A stretch of DNA of 64,000 nt. Origin: JAJCZZ01 sp964569085. Its GTDB lineage: Bacteria; Gemmatimonadota; Gemmatimonadetes; Longimicrobiales; Gaopeijiaceae. This document shows positions 54,921 through 64,000 of this stretch, piece by piece. The notes beneath the pieces were generated by a model. That model was not told the origin of the DNA, did not search any database, and saw only the letters and a program-made list of their open reading frames with translations. The number at the start of each line of letters is the position of its first letter. Position 1 is the first letter of the stretch. The translations under genes and the position numbers were made by a program. Location of the stretch: NCBI GenBank assembly GCA_964569085.1, contig CAZMTA010000017.1:20506-84505 (forward strand). Direction: 5' to 3'.

Positions 54921-55309
54921 AGCGGGTGGCGGCGTATGCCGTCGCGGCGCTCCTCCTGACGCTGGTGCTCACGGTCCTTCTCTGGCCCTGGCTGGAGGCG
55001 GACGCCCGGAGCGGCCTGGTCACCGCCGCGGTGCTCGCGGTGGCGGCGCAGGTGGTCGCCTTCGGGGCGCTGGTGTGGTTGCGGGAGCGCCCCCAGGGGT
55101 TCCTCCTCGGCTTCGCCGGCGGAGTGATGGCCCGCATGGGCCTGGTGGCCGTGGTGGCCGTGGTGGCGACCACGTCGGAGGCCAGCCGTCCTCGGACGGT
55201 TGCGGTCGTGCTCGGCCTGGTCGGGTACCTCTTCGCGCTGGTCTTGCTGGAAGCCTGGTTCATCCAGGAACGAACGGATTCGAAACGACGAACCGAACGG
55301 ACTCCATGA
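54917..55309 (+). CDS. AtpI-like small membrane protein of the atp operon
   Basis: 130 aa, GTG start overlapping the previous stop. Four predicted membrane helices: about 5-25, 35-55, 65-88 and 96-116. The pattern GFLLGFAGGVMARMGLVAVVAVVA followed by a basic tail fits the loose ATP-synthase subunit I family, but similarity is low and identity rests mainly on position. It overlaps atpB by four bases (ATGA), so it is part of the operon. Confidence 0.7.
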   Translation: MKRVAAYAVAALLLTLVLTVLLWPWLEADARSGLVTAAVLAVAAQVVAFGALVWLRERPQGFLLGFAGGVMARMGLVAVVAVVATTSEASRPRTVAVVLGLVGYLFALVLLEAWFIQERTDSKRRTERTP

Positions 55310-56253
55310 CGCGTACCGACGTACTCATGCAGGGCGGACAGGAAGCGGCCCACGGGGCCGCCGAGGCCTCCCATGGGGCAGCCCAGGCCGCCGAGGCCGG
55401 AGAGCATGCAGGCGGGCTCGACTTCGCCGAGCTCCCCGGCTTCATCGAGGGCCACATCGCGGACGGGAAGTACATCGAGTTCGCGGGGATGCACCTGGAC
55501 CTGAGCCAGTTCCATCTCCCGGTCTTCCACCTCGGCCCCCTCACGGTCGACCTGTCCCCGACCCGCCACATGGTCTTCATGATCCTGGCGGCCATCATCT
55601 GCATGCTGGTCTTCATCCCGCTGGCCCGCGCCGCGCGCCGCCGGGACCGGACCCAGGCTCCCCGGGGCTTCGCCAACGGCATGGAGGCCCTGGTCCTGTA
55701 CTTCCGGGACGAGGTCGTGCGGGCGAACATCGGCCACGGCGCCGACCGCTACACGCCCTTCATCCTGACGATCTTCTTCTTCATCCTGACGATGAACCTG
55801 CTGGGGCTCACGCCCTTCGGGATCACCGCCACCGCCAACCTCTCGGTGACCGCGGCGCTGGCGATCATCGCCTTCATCGTCACCGAGGTCTCCGGCTTCA
55901 AGGAGCTCGGCGCCCGCGGCTACGCGCGCACCATCTTCTACGTGCCCGACGGGCTCCCGGGGCCGCTCAAGCCCGTGATGCTGGCCATCATGACGCCGGT
56001 GGAGTTCCTCGGGAAGCTGACCAAGCCCTTCGCGCTGGCCGTCCGTCTCTTCGCGAACATGTTCGCGGGGCATACGCTCGTGCTGGCCATCATGGGCATG
56101 ATCTTCGTCTACCAGGCCTTCCCCGTCGCCGGCGGATCGGTCCTGGTGGCCTCGACGATCATGATCCTGGAGGTCTTCGTCGCGTTCCTGCAGGCCTACA
56201 TCTTCGCCATGCTGACGTCCGTCTTCATCGGACTCATCCGCCACGCCCACTGA
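55306..56253 (+). CDS. atpB: ATP synthase Fo subunit a
   Basis: 315 aa proton channel subunit. A long hydrophilic, Ala/His-rich N-terminus (about 1-75) precedes six membrane helices. The essential Arg is R247 in FALAVRLFANMFAGHTL; MEALVLYFRDEVV and ILTMNLLGLTPFG are family motifs. C-terminal helix FVAFLQAYIFAMLTSVFIG. Coupled to the upstream gene by ATGA. Confidence 0.96.
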   Translation: MTRTDVLMQGGQEAAHGAAEASHGAAQAAEAGEHAGGLDFAELPGFIEGHIADGKYIEFAGMHLDLSQFHLPVFHLGPLTVDLSPTRHMVFMILAAIICMLVFIPLARAARRRDRTQAPRGFANGMEALVLYFRDEVVRANIGHGADRYTPFILTIFFFILTMNLLGLTPFGITATANLSVTAALAIIAFIVTEVSGFKELGARGYARTIFYVPDGLPGPLKPVMLAIMTPVEFLGKLTKPFALAVRLFANMFAGHTLVLAIMGMIFVYQAFPVAGGSVLVASTIMILEVFVAFLQAYIFAMLTSVFIGLIRHAH

Positions 56254-56330
56254 GGGGCGTCGGCACCCGTTGGACCCATCGTCCGGCCTGACCGGACACG
56301 AACCCTCAACGAACCCACAGGATTGATACG

Positions 56331-56594
56331 ATGATCCACGCTTTCTTCACCGCCGTTCAGGACGCCGCCACTGTCGGGACCCCCGGTCTCGGCCTCGTGG
56401 GCGCGGGTCTCGCCATCGGCCTCACCGTCATCGGGGCCGGCATGGGCATCGGCCGGATCGGCGGCGCCGCCGCCGAGGGGATCGCGCGTCAGCCGGAGGC
56501 CGCTGGAAACATCCAGACCGCGGCCATCATCCTCGCGGCCCTCATCGAGGGCGCCGCGCTGTTCGGCCTGGGCCTCACGTTCCTGAAGTTCTGA
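56331..56594 (+). CDS. atpE: ATP synthase Fo subunit c
   Basis: 87 aa hairpin of two helices with loop RQPEA (53-57). The ion-carrying residue is E73 in AALIEGAALFGL. The Gln/Ser/Thr pattern of sodium-binding c subunits is absent, so the ring is probably proton-driven (inference). Gly-rich first helix (GAGLAIGLTVIGAGMGIG). 77 bases after atpB, 118 before atpF. Confidence 0.96.
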   Translation: MIHAFFTAVQDAATVGTPGLGLVGAGLAIGLTVIGAGMGIGRIGGAAAEGIARQPEAAGNIQTAAIILAALIEGAALFGLGLTFLKF

Positions 56595-56712
56595 TCGCCT
56601 CCGGGTTCGACGAGGGTTCGAGGGCGGGGCTCCGGCGCATGGCGCCGGGGTCCCTCCCGACCTCCGCCGGACCTCCGAGACGAGCCATGACGGAACGACA
56701 CGGAGAACTTCC

Positions 56713-57315
56713 ATGAGGCTGAACCGGATCCTGCCCCTCGCGGGGCTGCTTCTCTCGACCGCGCCCGACGCCTTGCTGGCGGCGGGTCCGAGCGGGGGCG
56801 TGTTCGACGTGAACCCCGGCCTCTCGCTGTGGACGACCCTCGTCTTCTTGGCGCTCCTGGCCATCCTCTCCAAGTATGCCTGGGGCCCGATCCTCGGTGC
56901 CGCGCAGGCCCGGGAGGAGACCATCCAGTCCGCCCTGGACGAGGCGCGTCAGCGCAACGAGAAGGCCGAGGAGCTCCTCCGGGAGCACAAGGCCCAGCTC
57001 GCCGACGCGCGCCGACAGGCCAACGAGCTCATCGCCGACGGCAAGGCGGCGGGTGAGCGCGTGCGCCGGGAGATCGAGGAGAAGGCCCGCCAGGAGGCCC
57101 AGAACATCGTGGAGCGGGCCCGGGCGGAGATCCACCGGGAGCGCGACGCGGCTCTGGACACCGTCCGCACCGAGGCCGTGGATCTGGCCCTGGCCGCGGC
57201 GGCGCAGCTCCTGGAGCGCAAGCTCGACCAGCCCACCGACCGGCAGCTCGTCGAGAGCTTCCTCGAGGACATGGCGGACGAGTCCGCCGCCGGGAAGCAG
57301 GGGGCCGAGGCGTGA
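56713..57315 (+). CDS. atpF: ATP synthase Fo subunit b
   Basis: 200 aa peripheral stalk subunit. Two hydrophobic segments: a signal-peptide-like one (LPLAGLLLSTAPDALLAAG, about 7-25) and the membrane anchor (about 37-57, LSLWTTLVFLALLAILS). A long charged coiled coil follows (about 70-180). The extra N-terminal segment resembles a cleavable leader, seen in some phyla. GTG of atpH overlaps the stop. Confidence 0.95.
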   Translation: MRLNRILPLAGLLLSTAPDALLAAGPSGGVFDVNPGLSLWTTLVFLALLAILSKYAWGPILGAAQAREETIQSALDEARQRNEKAEELLREHKAQLADARRQANELIADGKAAGERVRREIEEKARQEAQNIVERARAEIHRERDAALDTVRTEAVDLALAAAAQLLERKLDQPTDRQLVESFLEDMADESAAGKQGAEA

Positions 57316-57875
57316 GAGACGAGACCGTCGCCCGCAACTATGCGGAGACGCTCTTCGCGCTGGCCCAGCGCCACGAAGGGCTGGACGCCTACGGCAGCGG
57401 CATCGAGACCGTGGCCCGGCTCCTCGAGGAGAGCCCCAAGCTGCGGCTCTTCATCGAGACGCCCCGCATCGCCGACGAGGACAAGAAGGCGGTGGTGCGG
57501 AAGGCCTTCCAGGGAGCGATCCCGGACAAGCTGGTGAGCTTCCTGCTCATCACCATCGACAAGCGGCGGCAGCGGCTCCTGCGCGACATCGCCCGGGAGT
57601 TCCACGCCCTCGTCGACGAGCACGAGGGGCGCGAGCACGTCGAGGTGACGGTCGCGCGCCCGCTGGACGAAGCAACCACGGCCATGATCGTCGAGCGCCT
57701 CACGGGGCTCCTCGGCAAGAAGGCCATCCCCCACGTCCGCGTGAAGCCCGAGATCCTCGGGGGGATCGTGGTGCGCACGGGGGACACGATCTACGACGGA
57801 TCGGTGCGCCGCCGCCTCGAAGGCATGCGCCGGCAGCTACTCGACGCCTCGCTCCCCTCCGGGGACGCGGCCTGA
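57312..57875 (+). CDS. atpH: ATP synthase F1 subunit delta
   Basis: 187 aa. N-terminal helical domain (RNYAETLFALAQRHEGLDAYG), middle linker, and C-terminal GIVVRTGDTIYDGSVRRRLEGMRRQL, with the conserved GG(I/L)xxxxGDxxxDxSxxxxL pattern. It connects the b stalk to the top of F1. Confidence 0.95.
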   Translation: MRDETVARNYAETLFALAQRHEGLDAYGSGIETVARLLEESPKLRLFIETPRIADEDKKAVVRKAFQGAIPDKLVSFLLITIDKRRQRLLRDIAREFHALVDEHEGREHVEVTVARPLDEATTAMIVERLTGLLGKKAIPHVRVKPEILGGIVVRTGDTIYDGSVRRRLEGMRRQLLDASLPSGDAA

Positions 57876-57908
57876 CCGACTGACTCACGGACCGACCAGG
57901 TAAAACAG

Positions 57909-59486
<1,578 letters not shown>

Positions 59487-59512
59487 GCCGCTCCTAGAGA
59501 GGACGACGACAC

Positions 59513-60376
59513 GTGGCCAACGCCCGCGAGGTAAAACGGCGGATCAAGTCGGTGGACAACACCCGGCAGATCACGCGCACCATGGAGCTTGTGGCGACAT
59601 CCAAGCTCAAGCGCGCGACGGATCGGGTGTACGCCGCCGAGCCGTACGCCGACGCCCTCCAGGAGATCGTCGAGAGCCTCTACTCGCCCGAGCTGGCGGA
59701 GCGCTTTCCCGTGCTCCGGCGCCCGGAGGAGGTCCGCCGCGCCGCGGTGCTCCTCCTCACGGCCAACCGAGGGCTGGCTGGAGCCTTCAACGCCAACCTG
59801 ATCCGGGAAGCCCGCTACAAGCTGGAGGAGCTGCGGGCGGAGGGCGTCGAGACCGAGCTCCACATCGCGGGGAAGAAGGGCATCGCCTTCTTCCGCTTCC
59901 GCGGCGAGGAGCTCTCCACGGCGCGCACGGACATCGGGGACGACCCCACGGTGGAGGACGCCCAGTCCCTCGTCGACCCGCTCCGCGAGCGGTTCGAGAA
60001 GGGCGAGCTGGATGCCGTCTACCTGGTGAGCTCGGAGTTCGTCTCCGCCATGTCGACCCCCCCGAAGGTCCGCGAGCTCCTCCCCATCCGCCCCGAAGAG
60101 GGCGGGGGGAAGCCGGCGGACAACTTCATCCTGTCGCCTCCGGGCGACCTGATCCTGGCGCGGATCCTTCCGCTGTACGTCAGGAACGCGGTCTTCACCG
60201 CGCTGGTGAAGAACGCCGCGGCCGAGCAGGGCGCGCGCCGCACCGCCATGAAGAACGCGACGGACAACGCCGGGGAGATGCTGGAAAATCTCACCCGTAC
60301 CTACAACCGGGCCCGTCAGGCCCAGATCACGCAGGAGATCGCCGAGATCGTCGGTGGCTCCGCGGCGCTCGAGTAG
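59513..60376 (+). CDS. atpG: ATP synthase F1 subunit gamma
   Basis: 287 aa rotor shaft with GTG start. N-terminal helix AREVKRRIKSVDNTRQITRTM and C-terminal helix MKNATDNAGEMLENLTRTYNRARQAQITQEI, the conserved coiled-coil ends; LTANRGLAGAFNANLIR typical Rossmann part. Length is normal, without the redox loop of chloroplast gamma. Confidence 0.97.
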   Translation: MANAREVKRRIKSVDNTRQITRTMELVATSKLKRATDRVYAAEPYADALQEIVESLYSPELAERFPVLRRPEEVRRAAVLLLTANRGLAGAFNANLIREARYKLEELRAEGVETELHIAGKKGIAFFRFRGEELSTARTDIGDDPTVEDAQSLVDPLRERFEKGELDAVYLVSSEFVSAMSTPPKVRELLPIRPEEGGGKPADNFILSPPGDLILARILPLYVRNAVFTALVKNAAAEQGARRTAMKNATDNAGEMLENLTRTYNRARQAQITQEIAEIVGGSAALE

Positions 60377-60415
60377 CGCGCGCGGACCCGGTGGGCTCCG
60401 GAGACAAGGATACCA

Positions 60416-61852
60416 ATGGCTGATCAGAACATCGGAAAGGTCGTACAGGTCATCGGCCCCGTGCTGGACGTCGAGTTCGACGCCGAGCACCTGCCCGAGA
60501 TCTACAACGCGCTCCGCCTGACGGGTACCACCGAGGCGGGTGAGGAGCTGGACGTGGTGGCCGAGGTGCAGCAGCACATCGGTCGCAGCCAGGTCCGCGC
60601 CGTCTCCATGTCCTCCACCGACGGGGTGACCCGCGGCATGGACGTGGTGGACACCGGCGAGGCTATCTCGGTCCCGGTGGGCGAGCCCGCCCTGGGGCGG
60701 ATCCTCAACGTGCTGGGCGAGCCCGTGGACCAGGGCGGCCCGGTGGGCGGGGACGACGCCGCGCAGGTGACGCGTTGGCCCATCCACCGTGAGGCGCCGA
60801 AGTTCGACCAGCTCGAGCCCAAGACCGAGATCTTCGAGACGGGCATCAAGGTGGTGGACCTCCTCGCCCCCTACGTGAAGGGTGGCAAGACCGGCCTCTT
60901 CGGCGGCGCGGGCGTGGGGAAGACCGTCATCATCATGGAGCTGATCAACAACATCGCCATGGAGCACGGCGGTCGCTCCGTGTTCTGCGGCGTGGGCGAG
61001 CGGACCCGTGAGGGGAACGACCTCTGGCTCGAGATGAAGGAGTCCGGGGTGCTGGACTCCACCTCGCTGGTGTACGGCCAGATGAACGAGCCGCCGGGAG
61101 CCCGCCTCCGGGTCGGCCTCTCCGGCCTCACCATCGCCGAGTACTTCCGGGACGTCGAGAAGCAGGACGTGCTCCTCTTCATCGACAACATCTTCCGCTT
61201 CACGCAGGCGGGTTCCGAGGTGTCGGCGCTCCTGGGCCGCATGCCCTCCGCGGTGGGGTACCAGCCCACGCTGGCCACCGAGATGGGTGAGCTCCAGGAG
61301 CGGATCACCTCCACGAAGGAGGGGTCCATCACCTCGGTGCAGGCCATCTACGTGCCCGCCGACGACCTCACGGACCCGGCGCCGGCCACGGCCTTCACCC
61401 ACCTGGACGCCCAGACCGTGCTCTCCCGTGCCATCTCCGAGCTCGGCATCTACCCGGCGGTGGACCCGCTGGACTCCTCGTCCCGGATCCTGGATCCCCA
61501 GTACGTCGGGGAGCGCCACTACAACGTGGCCACCAAGGTCCAGGAGATCCTGCAGCGCTACAAGGACCTGCAGGACATCATCGCCATCCTGGGGATGGAC
61601 GAGCTGACGGAGGAGGACAAGATCATCGTGGGCCGGGCGCGGCGCCTGCAGCGCTTCCTGTCCCAGCCCTTCTTCGTGGCCACCCAGTTCACGGGCATCG
61701 AGGGCAAGTACGTCAAGCTCGAGGAGACCATCGAGTCCTTCGAGCGCGTGGCCAACGGCGAGTTCGACCACCTCCCCGAGCAGGCCTTCTACATGAAGGG
61801 CGGGATCGAGGACGTCATCGCCGAGGCCGAGAAGATGGAGAAGGAGGGCTGA
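60416..61852 (+). CDS. atpD: ATP synthase F1 subunit beta
   Basis: 478 aa catalytic subunit. Walker A GGAGVGKTVII, GERTREGNDLWLEMKESG with the catalytic Glu, Walker B VLLFIDNIFRFTQAGSEVSALLGRMPSAVGYQPTLA split over the conserved stretch, and a DELSEEDK-like motif (DELTEEDK) in the C-terminal catch loop. Two bases separate it from atpC. Confidence 0.98.
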   Translation: MADQNIGKVVQVIGPVLDVEFDAEHLPEIYNALRLTGTTEAGEELDVVAEVQQHIGRSQVRAVSMSSTDGVTRGMDVVDTGEAISVPVGEPALGRILNVLGEPVDQGGPVGGDDAAQVTRWPIHREAPKFDQLEPKTEIFETGIKVVDLLAPYVKGGKTGLFGGAGVGKTVIIMELINNIAMEHGGRSVFCGVGERTREGNDLWLEMKESGVLDSTSLVYGQMNEPPGARLRVGLSGLTIAEYFRDVEKQDVLLFIDNIFRFTQAGSEVSALLGRMPSAVGYQPTLATEMGELQERITSTKEGSITSVQAIYVPADDLTDPAPATAFTHLDAQTVLSRAISELGIYPAVDPLDSSSRILDPQYVGERHYNVATKVQEILQRYKDLQDIIAILGMDELTEEDKIIVGRARRLQRFLSQPFFVATQFTGIEGKYVKLEETIESFERVANGEFDHLPEQAFYMKGGIEDVIAEAEKMEKEG

Positions 61853-61853
61853 C

Positions 61854-62198
61854 GTGGCCGATTCCACGCTCCAGGTCCGGGTGGTCTCTCCCGCCGAGGT
61901 CGTCTTCGAGGGTCCGGCCGCGTCGGTCGTGGCCCCGGCCTGGGACGGACAGGTCGGCGTCCTGCCGGGCCACGCGCCTCTCATCGCCCTCCTGGGCGTG
62001 GGAGAGCTGAGCGTGGACCTGCCGGGTGGCGGAAGCGAGGTCTTCCACGTGGCCGGCGGCGTCCTGAAGGTGGAGGACGACCGGGTGACGGCGCTGACCG
62101 AGTACGCCGGGGCCGAGCCCCCGGAGGTCGTCCCCGCGGAGGCCATCGTGCATCCCGAGGACGTCATCGAAGCCTCGGCGGGGAACCCGCTGGTCTGA
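61854..62198 (+). CDS. atpC: ATP synthase F1 subunit epsilon, short form
   Basis: 114 aa; the family normally has 130-140. The N-terminal beta-sandwich is complete (LQVRVVSPAEVVFEGPAASV, GQVGVLPGHAPLIALLGVGEL, FHVAGGVLKVEDDRVTALTEYA). After it only 25 residues remain (PPEVVPAEAIVHPEDVIEAS), with no room for the two-helix C-terminal domain that inhibits ATP hydrolysis in E. coli and Bacillus. The adjacent DNA shows no frameshifted remnant. Last gene of the operon. Confidence 0.93.
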   Translation: MADSTLQVRVVSPAEVVFEGPAASVVAPAWDGQVGVLPGHAPLIALLGVGELSVDLPGGGSEVFHVAGGVLKVEDDRVTALTEYAGAEPPEVVPAEAIVHPEDVIEASAGNPLV

Positions 62199-62289
62199 CC
62201 CGGGTCCCACATCGAGCGACGTCGTGGCGGGTGGCTCCCTCCGGGGCCGCCCGCTTCGTCGTTTCCACCCCTCTCCGCCCGACCCCGCC

Positions 62290-63108
62290 ATGCGCGTCGA
62301 CCTCCACATCCACACCAACGCCTCCGACGGGGCGTGGAGCCCCACCCGCGTGGTGGAGGCGGCGGCCGCGGGAGGCCTGGACGTCATCGCGGTGTCGGAC
62401 CACGACACCACCGCGGGGGTCGCGGAGGCGCAGGCGGCCGCCCGGGAGCACCGGGTCCAGGTGATCCCCGCCCTGGAGGTAAGCACCACCTGGGAGGGCC
62501 GGGAGATCCACGTGCTGGGGTACTTCGTGGACCCCGACGACCCCGGTCTGGTGGCCCACCGGGGGTACGCCAAGGACCGACGGCGCGCCCGGATGGAGGA
62601 GATGGTGGAGCGCCTGGGGGAGGACGGCTTCGACGTCACCATGGACGAGGTCGAGGAGGAGGCCGGGGACGAGGCCGGCGCGCTGGTCCGGCCCCACCTC
62701 GCCCGGGCGCTGGTGGGACGCGGCCACGTGGGCTCGGTGGGGGAGGCCTTCGACCGCCTCATCGGGGACGATCACCGCGCCTTCGTGCCGACCCGCCTCA
62801 TGCCCCCCGAGGGCGCCGTGGAGATGATCCACCGGGCGGGGGGGGTGGCGGTGTGGGCCCATCCGCCGCTGGACCTGGTCGACGTGCTCCTCCCGGTCAT
62901 GGAGGACGCGGGCCTGGACGGCCTGGAAGTGTACCGGGCCAGCAGCCGGCGGAGCGCCGTCGTGCGCCTCGAAGCGGCCTGCCGGGCCCGGGGATTCCTG
63001 CGGAGCGGGGGGTCCGACTGGCACACCCCCGACTCGGGGTGGGTGTTGGGCGACTTCCACGTGGACGCCGCCGAGGTGGCCGAGCTCCTGGACCGCGGCG
63101 GGATCTGA
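62290..63108 (+). CDS. PHP-domain phosphoesterase (TrpH/YciV-like)
   Basis: 272 aa from the ATG at 62290. PHP metal motifs: RVDLHIHTNASDG, VIAVSDHDTTAG, PALEVSTTWEGREIHVLGYF, AGGVAVWAHP and SGGSDWHTPDS. These match the YciV/RnaseAM family that removes nucleotides from 5' ends or splits 3',5'-nucleotides. A role in processing the adjacent rRNA is tempting: YciV trims 5' ends of rRNA in E. coli. Adjacency by itself is weak evidence. Confidence 0.87.
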   Translation: MRVDLHIHTNASDGAWSPTRVVEAAAAGGLDVIAVSDHDTTAGVAEAQAAAREHRVQVIPALEVSTTWEGREIHVLGYFVDPDDPGLVAHRGYAKDRRRARMEEMVERLGEDGFDVTMDEVEEEAGDEAGALVRPHLARALVGRGHVGSVGEAFDRLIGDDHRAFVPTRLMPPEGAVEMIHRAGGVAVWAHPPLDLVDVLLPVMEDAGLDGLEVYRASSRRSAVVRLEAACRARGFLRSGGSDWHTPDSGWVLGDFHVDAAEVAELLDRGGI

Positions 63109-63114
63109 GGCGAA

Positions 63115-63152
63115 CGCTCGTCCCGGCTCCGCTTCCGGCGGCGGGACGAGCG
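63115..63152 (+). terminator. Hairpin after the PHP gene
   Basis: Perfect 11-base inverted repeat CGCTCGTCCCG / CGGGACGAGCG with a 16-base loop, seven bases after the stop. No T run; probably ends the PHP transcript before the rRNA promoter. Confidence 0.6.
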
Positions 63153-63235
63153 GCTCAGGATCCAGGCGCGAGAAGGCGTCCCGGCGTTCGCCGCGGGCTC
63201 TCGGGGGCGCGACCCAAATCGGTCCCGCTCACGCG

Positions 63236-63264
63236 TTGACCCCTCAGGGCGTTTTCTCTATACT
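63236..63264 (+). promoter_or_regulatory. Strong sigma70-type promoter of the 23S rRNA gene
   Basis: TTGACC (63236-63241), 17 bases, TATACT (63259-63264): the best sigma70-type promoter match noticed in the window. Start of transcription near 63271, giving a leader of about 190 bases before 23S rRNA. Confidence 0.8.
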
Positions 63265-63343
63265 TCCTTGCTCGGCATGAAACGGGGCGTGACCCCGACG
63301 TGGCGAGCCAGCTTTTTGAAAACAGAGGTAGAGAGGGAAGTGA

Positions 63344-63375
63344 GAGCCTTAGGTGAGGCTCGTGCGCCTTTTTTT
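63344..63375 (+). promoter_or_regulatory. Terminator-like hairpin in the 23S leader
   Basis: GAGCCT-TAGGTG-AGGCTC (63344-63361) followed seven bases later by seven T (63369-63375), about 85 bases upstream of mature 23S. It could attenuate rRNA transcription, be part of an antitermination or processing signal, or end a short leader RNA. The rest of the 63109-63460 gap holds no gene I can support. Confidence 0.5.
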
Positions 63376-63460
63376 GAGAGGATTTTTGTCCGGGCGTGCG
63401 GGCTGAAGCCAAAGAAGTAGTGTGACGGCTTTCTGGTGGGACCAGAGAGAGAGAAACATT

Positions 63461-64000
63461 GGTCAAGCAGAAAAGTGCACAGGGCGGATGCCTAGGCATG
63501 AGCCGGCGATGAAGGACGTGGCAAGCTGCGAAAAGCTTCGGGGAGCTGCAAGCGAGCGAAGATCCGGAGATGTCCGAATGGGGAAACCCGGCGTGGGTGA
63601 TACCGCGTCACGGCCTTAGGGCCGAGCCAACCCAGGGAACTGAAACATCTAAGTACCTGGAGGAAGAGAAATCAAATGAGATTCCCGAAGTAGCGGCGAG
63701 CGAAACGGGAAGAGCCCAAACCGGTCGGGGAGACTTGGCCGGGGTTGTGGGGCCTCGAGGAATCGAGTGGAAACGCTAGTGGAACGCGCCTGGAACGGCG
63801 GACCGTAGAGGGTGAGAGTCCCGTATACGAAAGCGGAGTACGTGAGAGTCGAGGTACCCGAGTAGGCCGGGGCACGAGAAATCCCGGTTGAATCTGGGGG
63901 GACCATCCTCCAAGGCTGAATACGAGCTCATGACCGATAGCGAATAGTACCGTGAGGGAAAGGTGAAAAGAACGCCTGACGGCGAGTGAAAGAGAACCTG
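63461..64000 (+). rRNA. 23S ribosomal RNA, 5' part
   Basis: Starts GGTCAAGCAG and continues with conserved large-subunit segments such as GGCGATGAAGGACGTGG, CCGAATGGGGAAACCC, AGTAGCGGCGAGCGAAACGG and, at the edge, GAGTGAAAGAGAACCTG, corresponding to about positions 1-540 of the E. coli molecule. The gene runs past the end of the window. No 16S or tRNA gene stands in the 350 bases before it. Confidence 0.97.

Overview
The window is a very GC-rich (roughly 70% by eye), densely packed bacterial chromosome segment. It has ordinary housekeeping content and no insertion sequence, integrase-flanked island, CRISPR array or toxin-antitoxin module that I can see. An outer-membrane secretin (PilQ), several lipobox proteins, HslVU, trigger factor and F-type ATP synthase indicate a diderm (Gram-negative) organism. 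Long sigma54-type activators, fused MFS/spermidine-synthase proteins, a topA-trmFO-xerC-hslVU block and a large propeller-like lipoprotein behind pilQ together suggest Gemmatimonadota or a near relative. That placement is inference; the 5' part of a 23S rRNA gene at the right edge would settle it.

Region 1 (52-19266) is a type IV pilus region. A membrane histidine kinase and a sigma54 response regulator (PilS/PilR- or NtrB/NtrC-like) are translationally coupled and followed by a four-gene minor-pilin operon (FimT/PilV/PilW/PilX-like). A convergent fused MFS/spermidine-synthase-like gene follows, then a second four-gene minor-pilin operon of the same order. After a strong terminator comes pilMNOPQ and a large YVTN-propeller-like lipoprotein. 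The prepilin peptidase needed to process all these pilins lies further right (50188-51009). The second minor-pilin operon is preceded by two dyads and a -24/-12-like element, which fits control by a sigma54 activator such as the one at 1293.

Region 2 (19475-34112, plus strand) holds aroC-aroK, then topA-trmFO-xerC-(PHP-type lipoprotein)-hslV-hslU, argF, gcvT, a MogA/MoaB-type protein and a second sigma54 activator whose receiver domain has lost its phospho-acceptor aspartate. Most neighbours overlap by 1-4 bases, so translation is probably coupled.

Region 3 (34139-45086, minus strand) is a protein-quality-control block. Read in transcription order it is tRNA-Leu(UAG)-tig-clpP-clpX-lon-engB-lipoprotein, with dnaK-htrA as a separate unit upstream. 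A close match to a -24/-12 sigma54 promoter lies in front of dnaK.

Region 4 (45370-54171) contains a rhomboid protease, a nucleoside transporter plus purine nucleoside phosphorylase, thiD, a TrmH/SpoU methyltransferase, the prepilin peptidase, a zinc-ribbon mini-protein, a gamma-carbonic-anhydrase-like protein, a CorC/CNNM protein and a MoxR ATPase.

Region 5 (54654-62198) is a complete F1Fo ATP synthase operon in the order AtpZ/I-like, membrane protein, atpB-E-F-H-A-G-D-C, with an unusually short epsilon subunit. It is followed by a PHP phosphoesterase and by a 23S rRNA gene that has its own strong promoter and no 16S gene or tRNA directly upstream.

The most interesting leads are: paired minor-pilin operons with a shared C-terminal domain in their last genes and sigma54-style control DNA; a canonical EF-hand loop inside PilQ; a -24/-12 element at dnaK; a pseudo-receiver sigma54 activator; a gamma-carbonic-anhydrase-like protein that lost one metal histidine; and an apparently unlinked 23S gene with a terminator-like hairpin in its leader.
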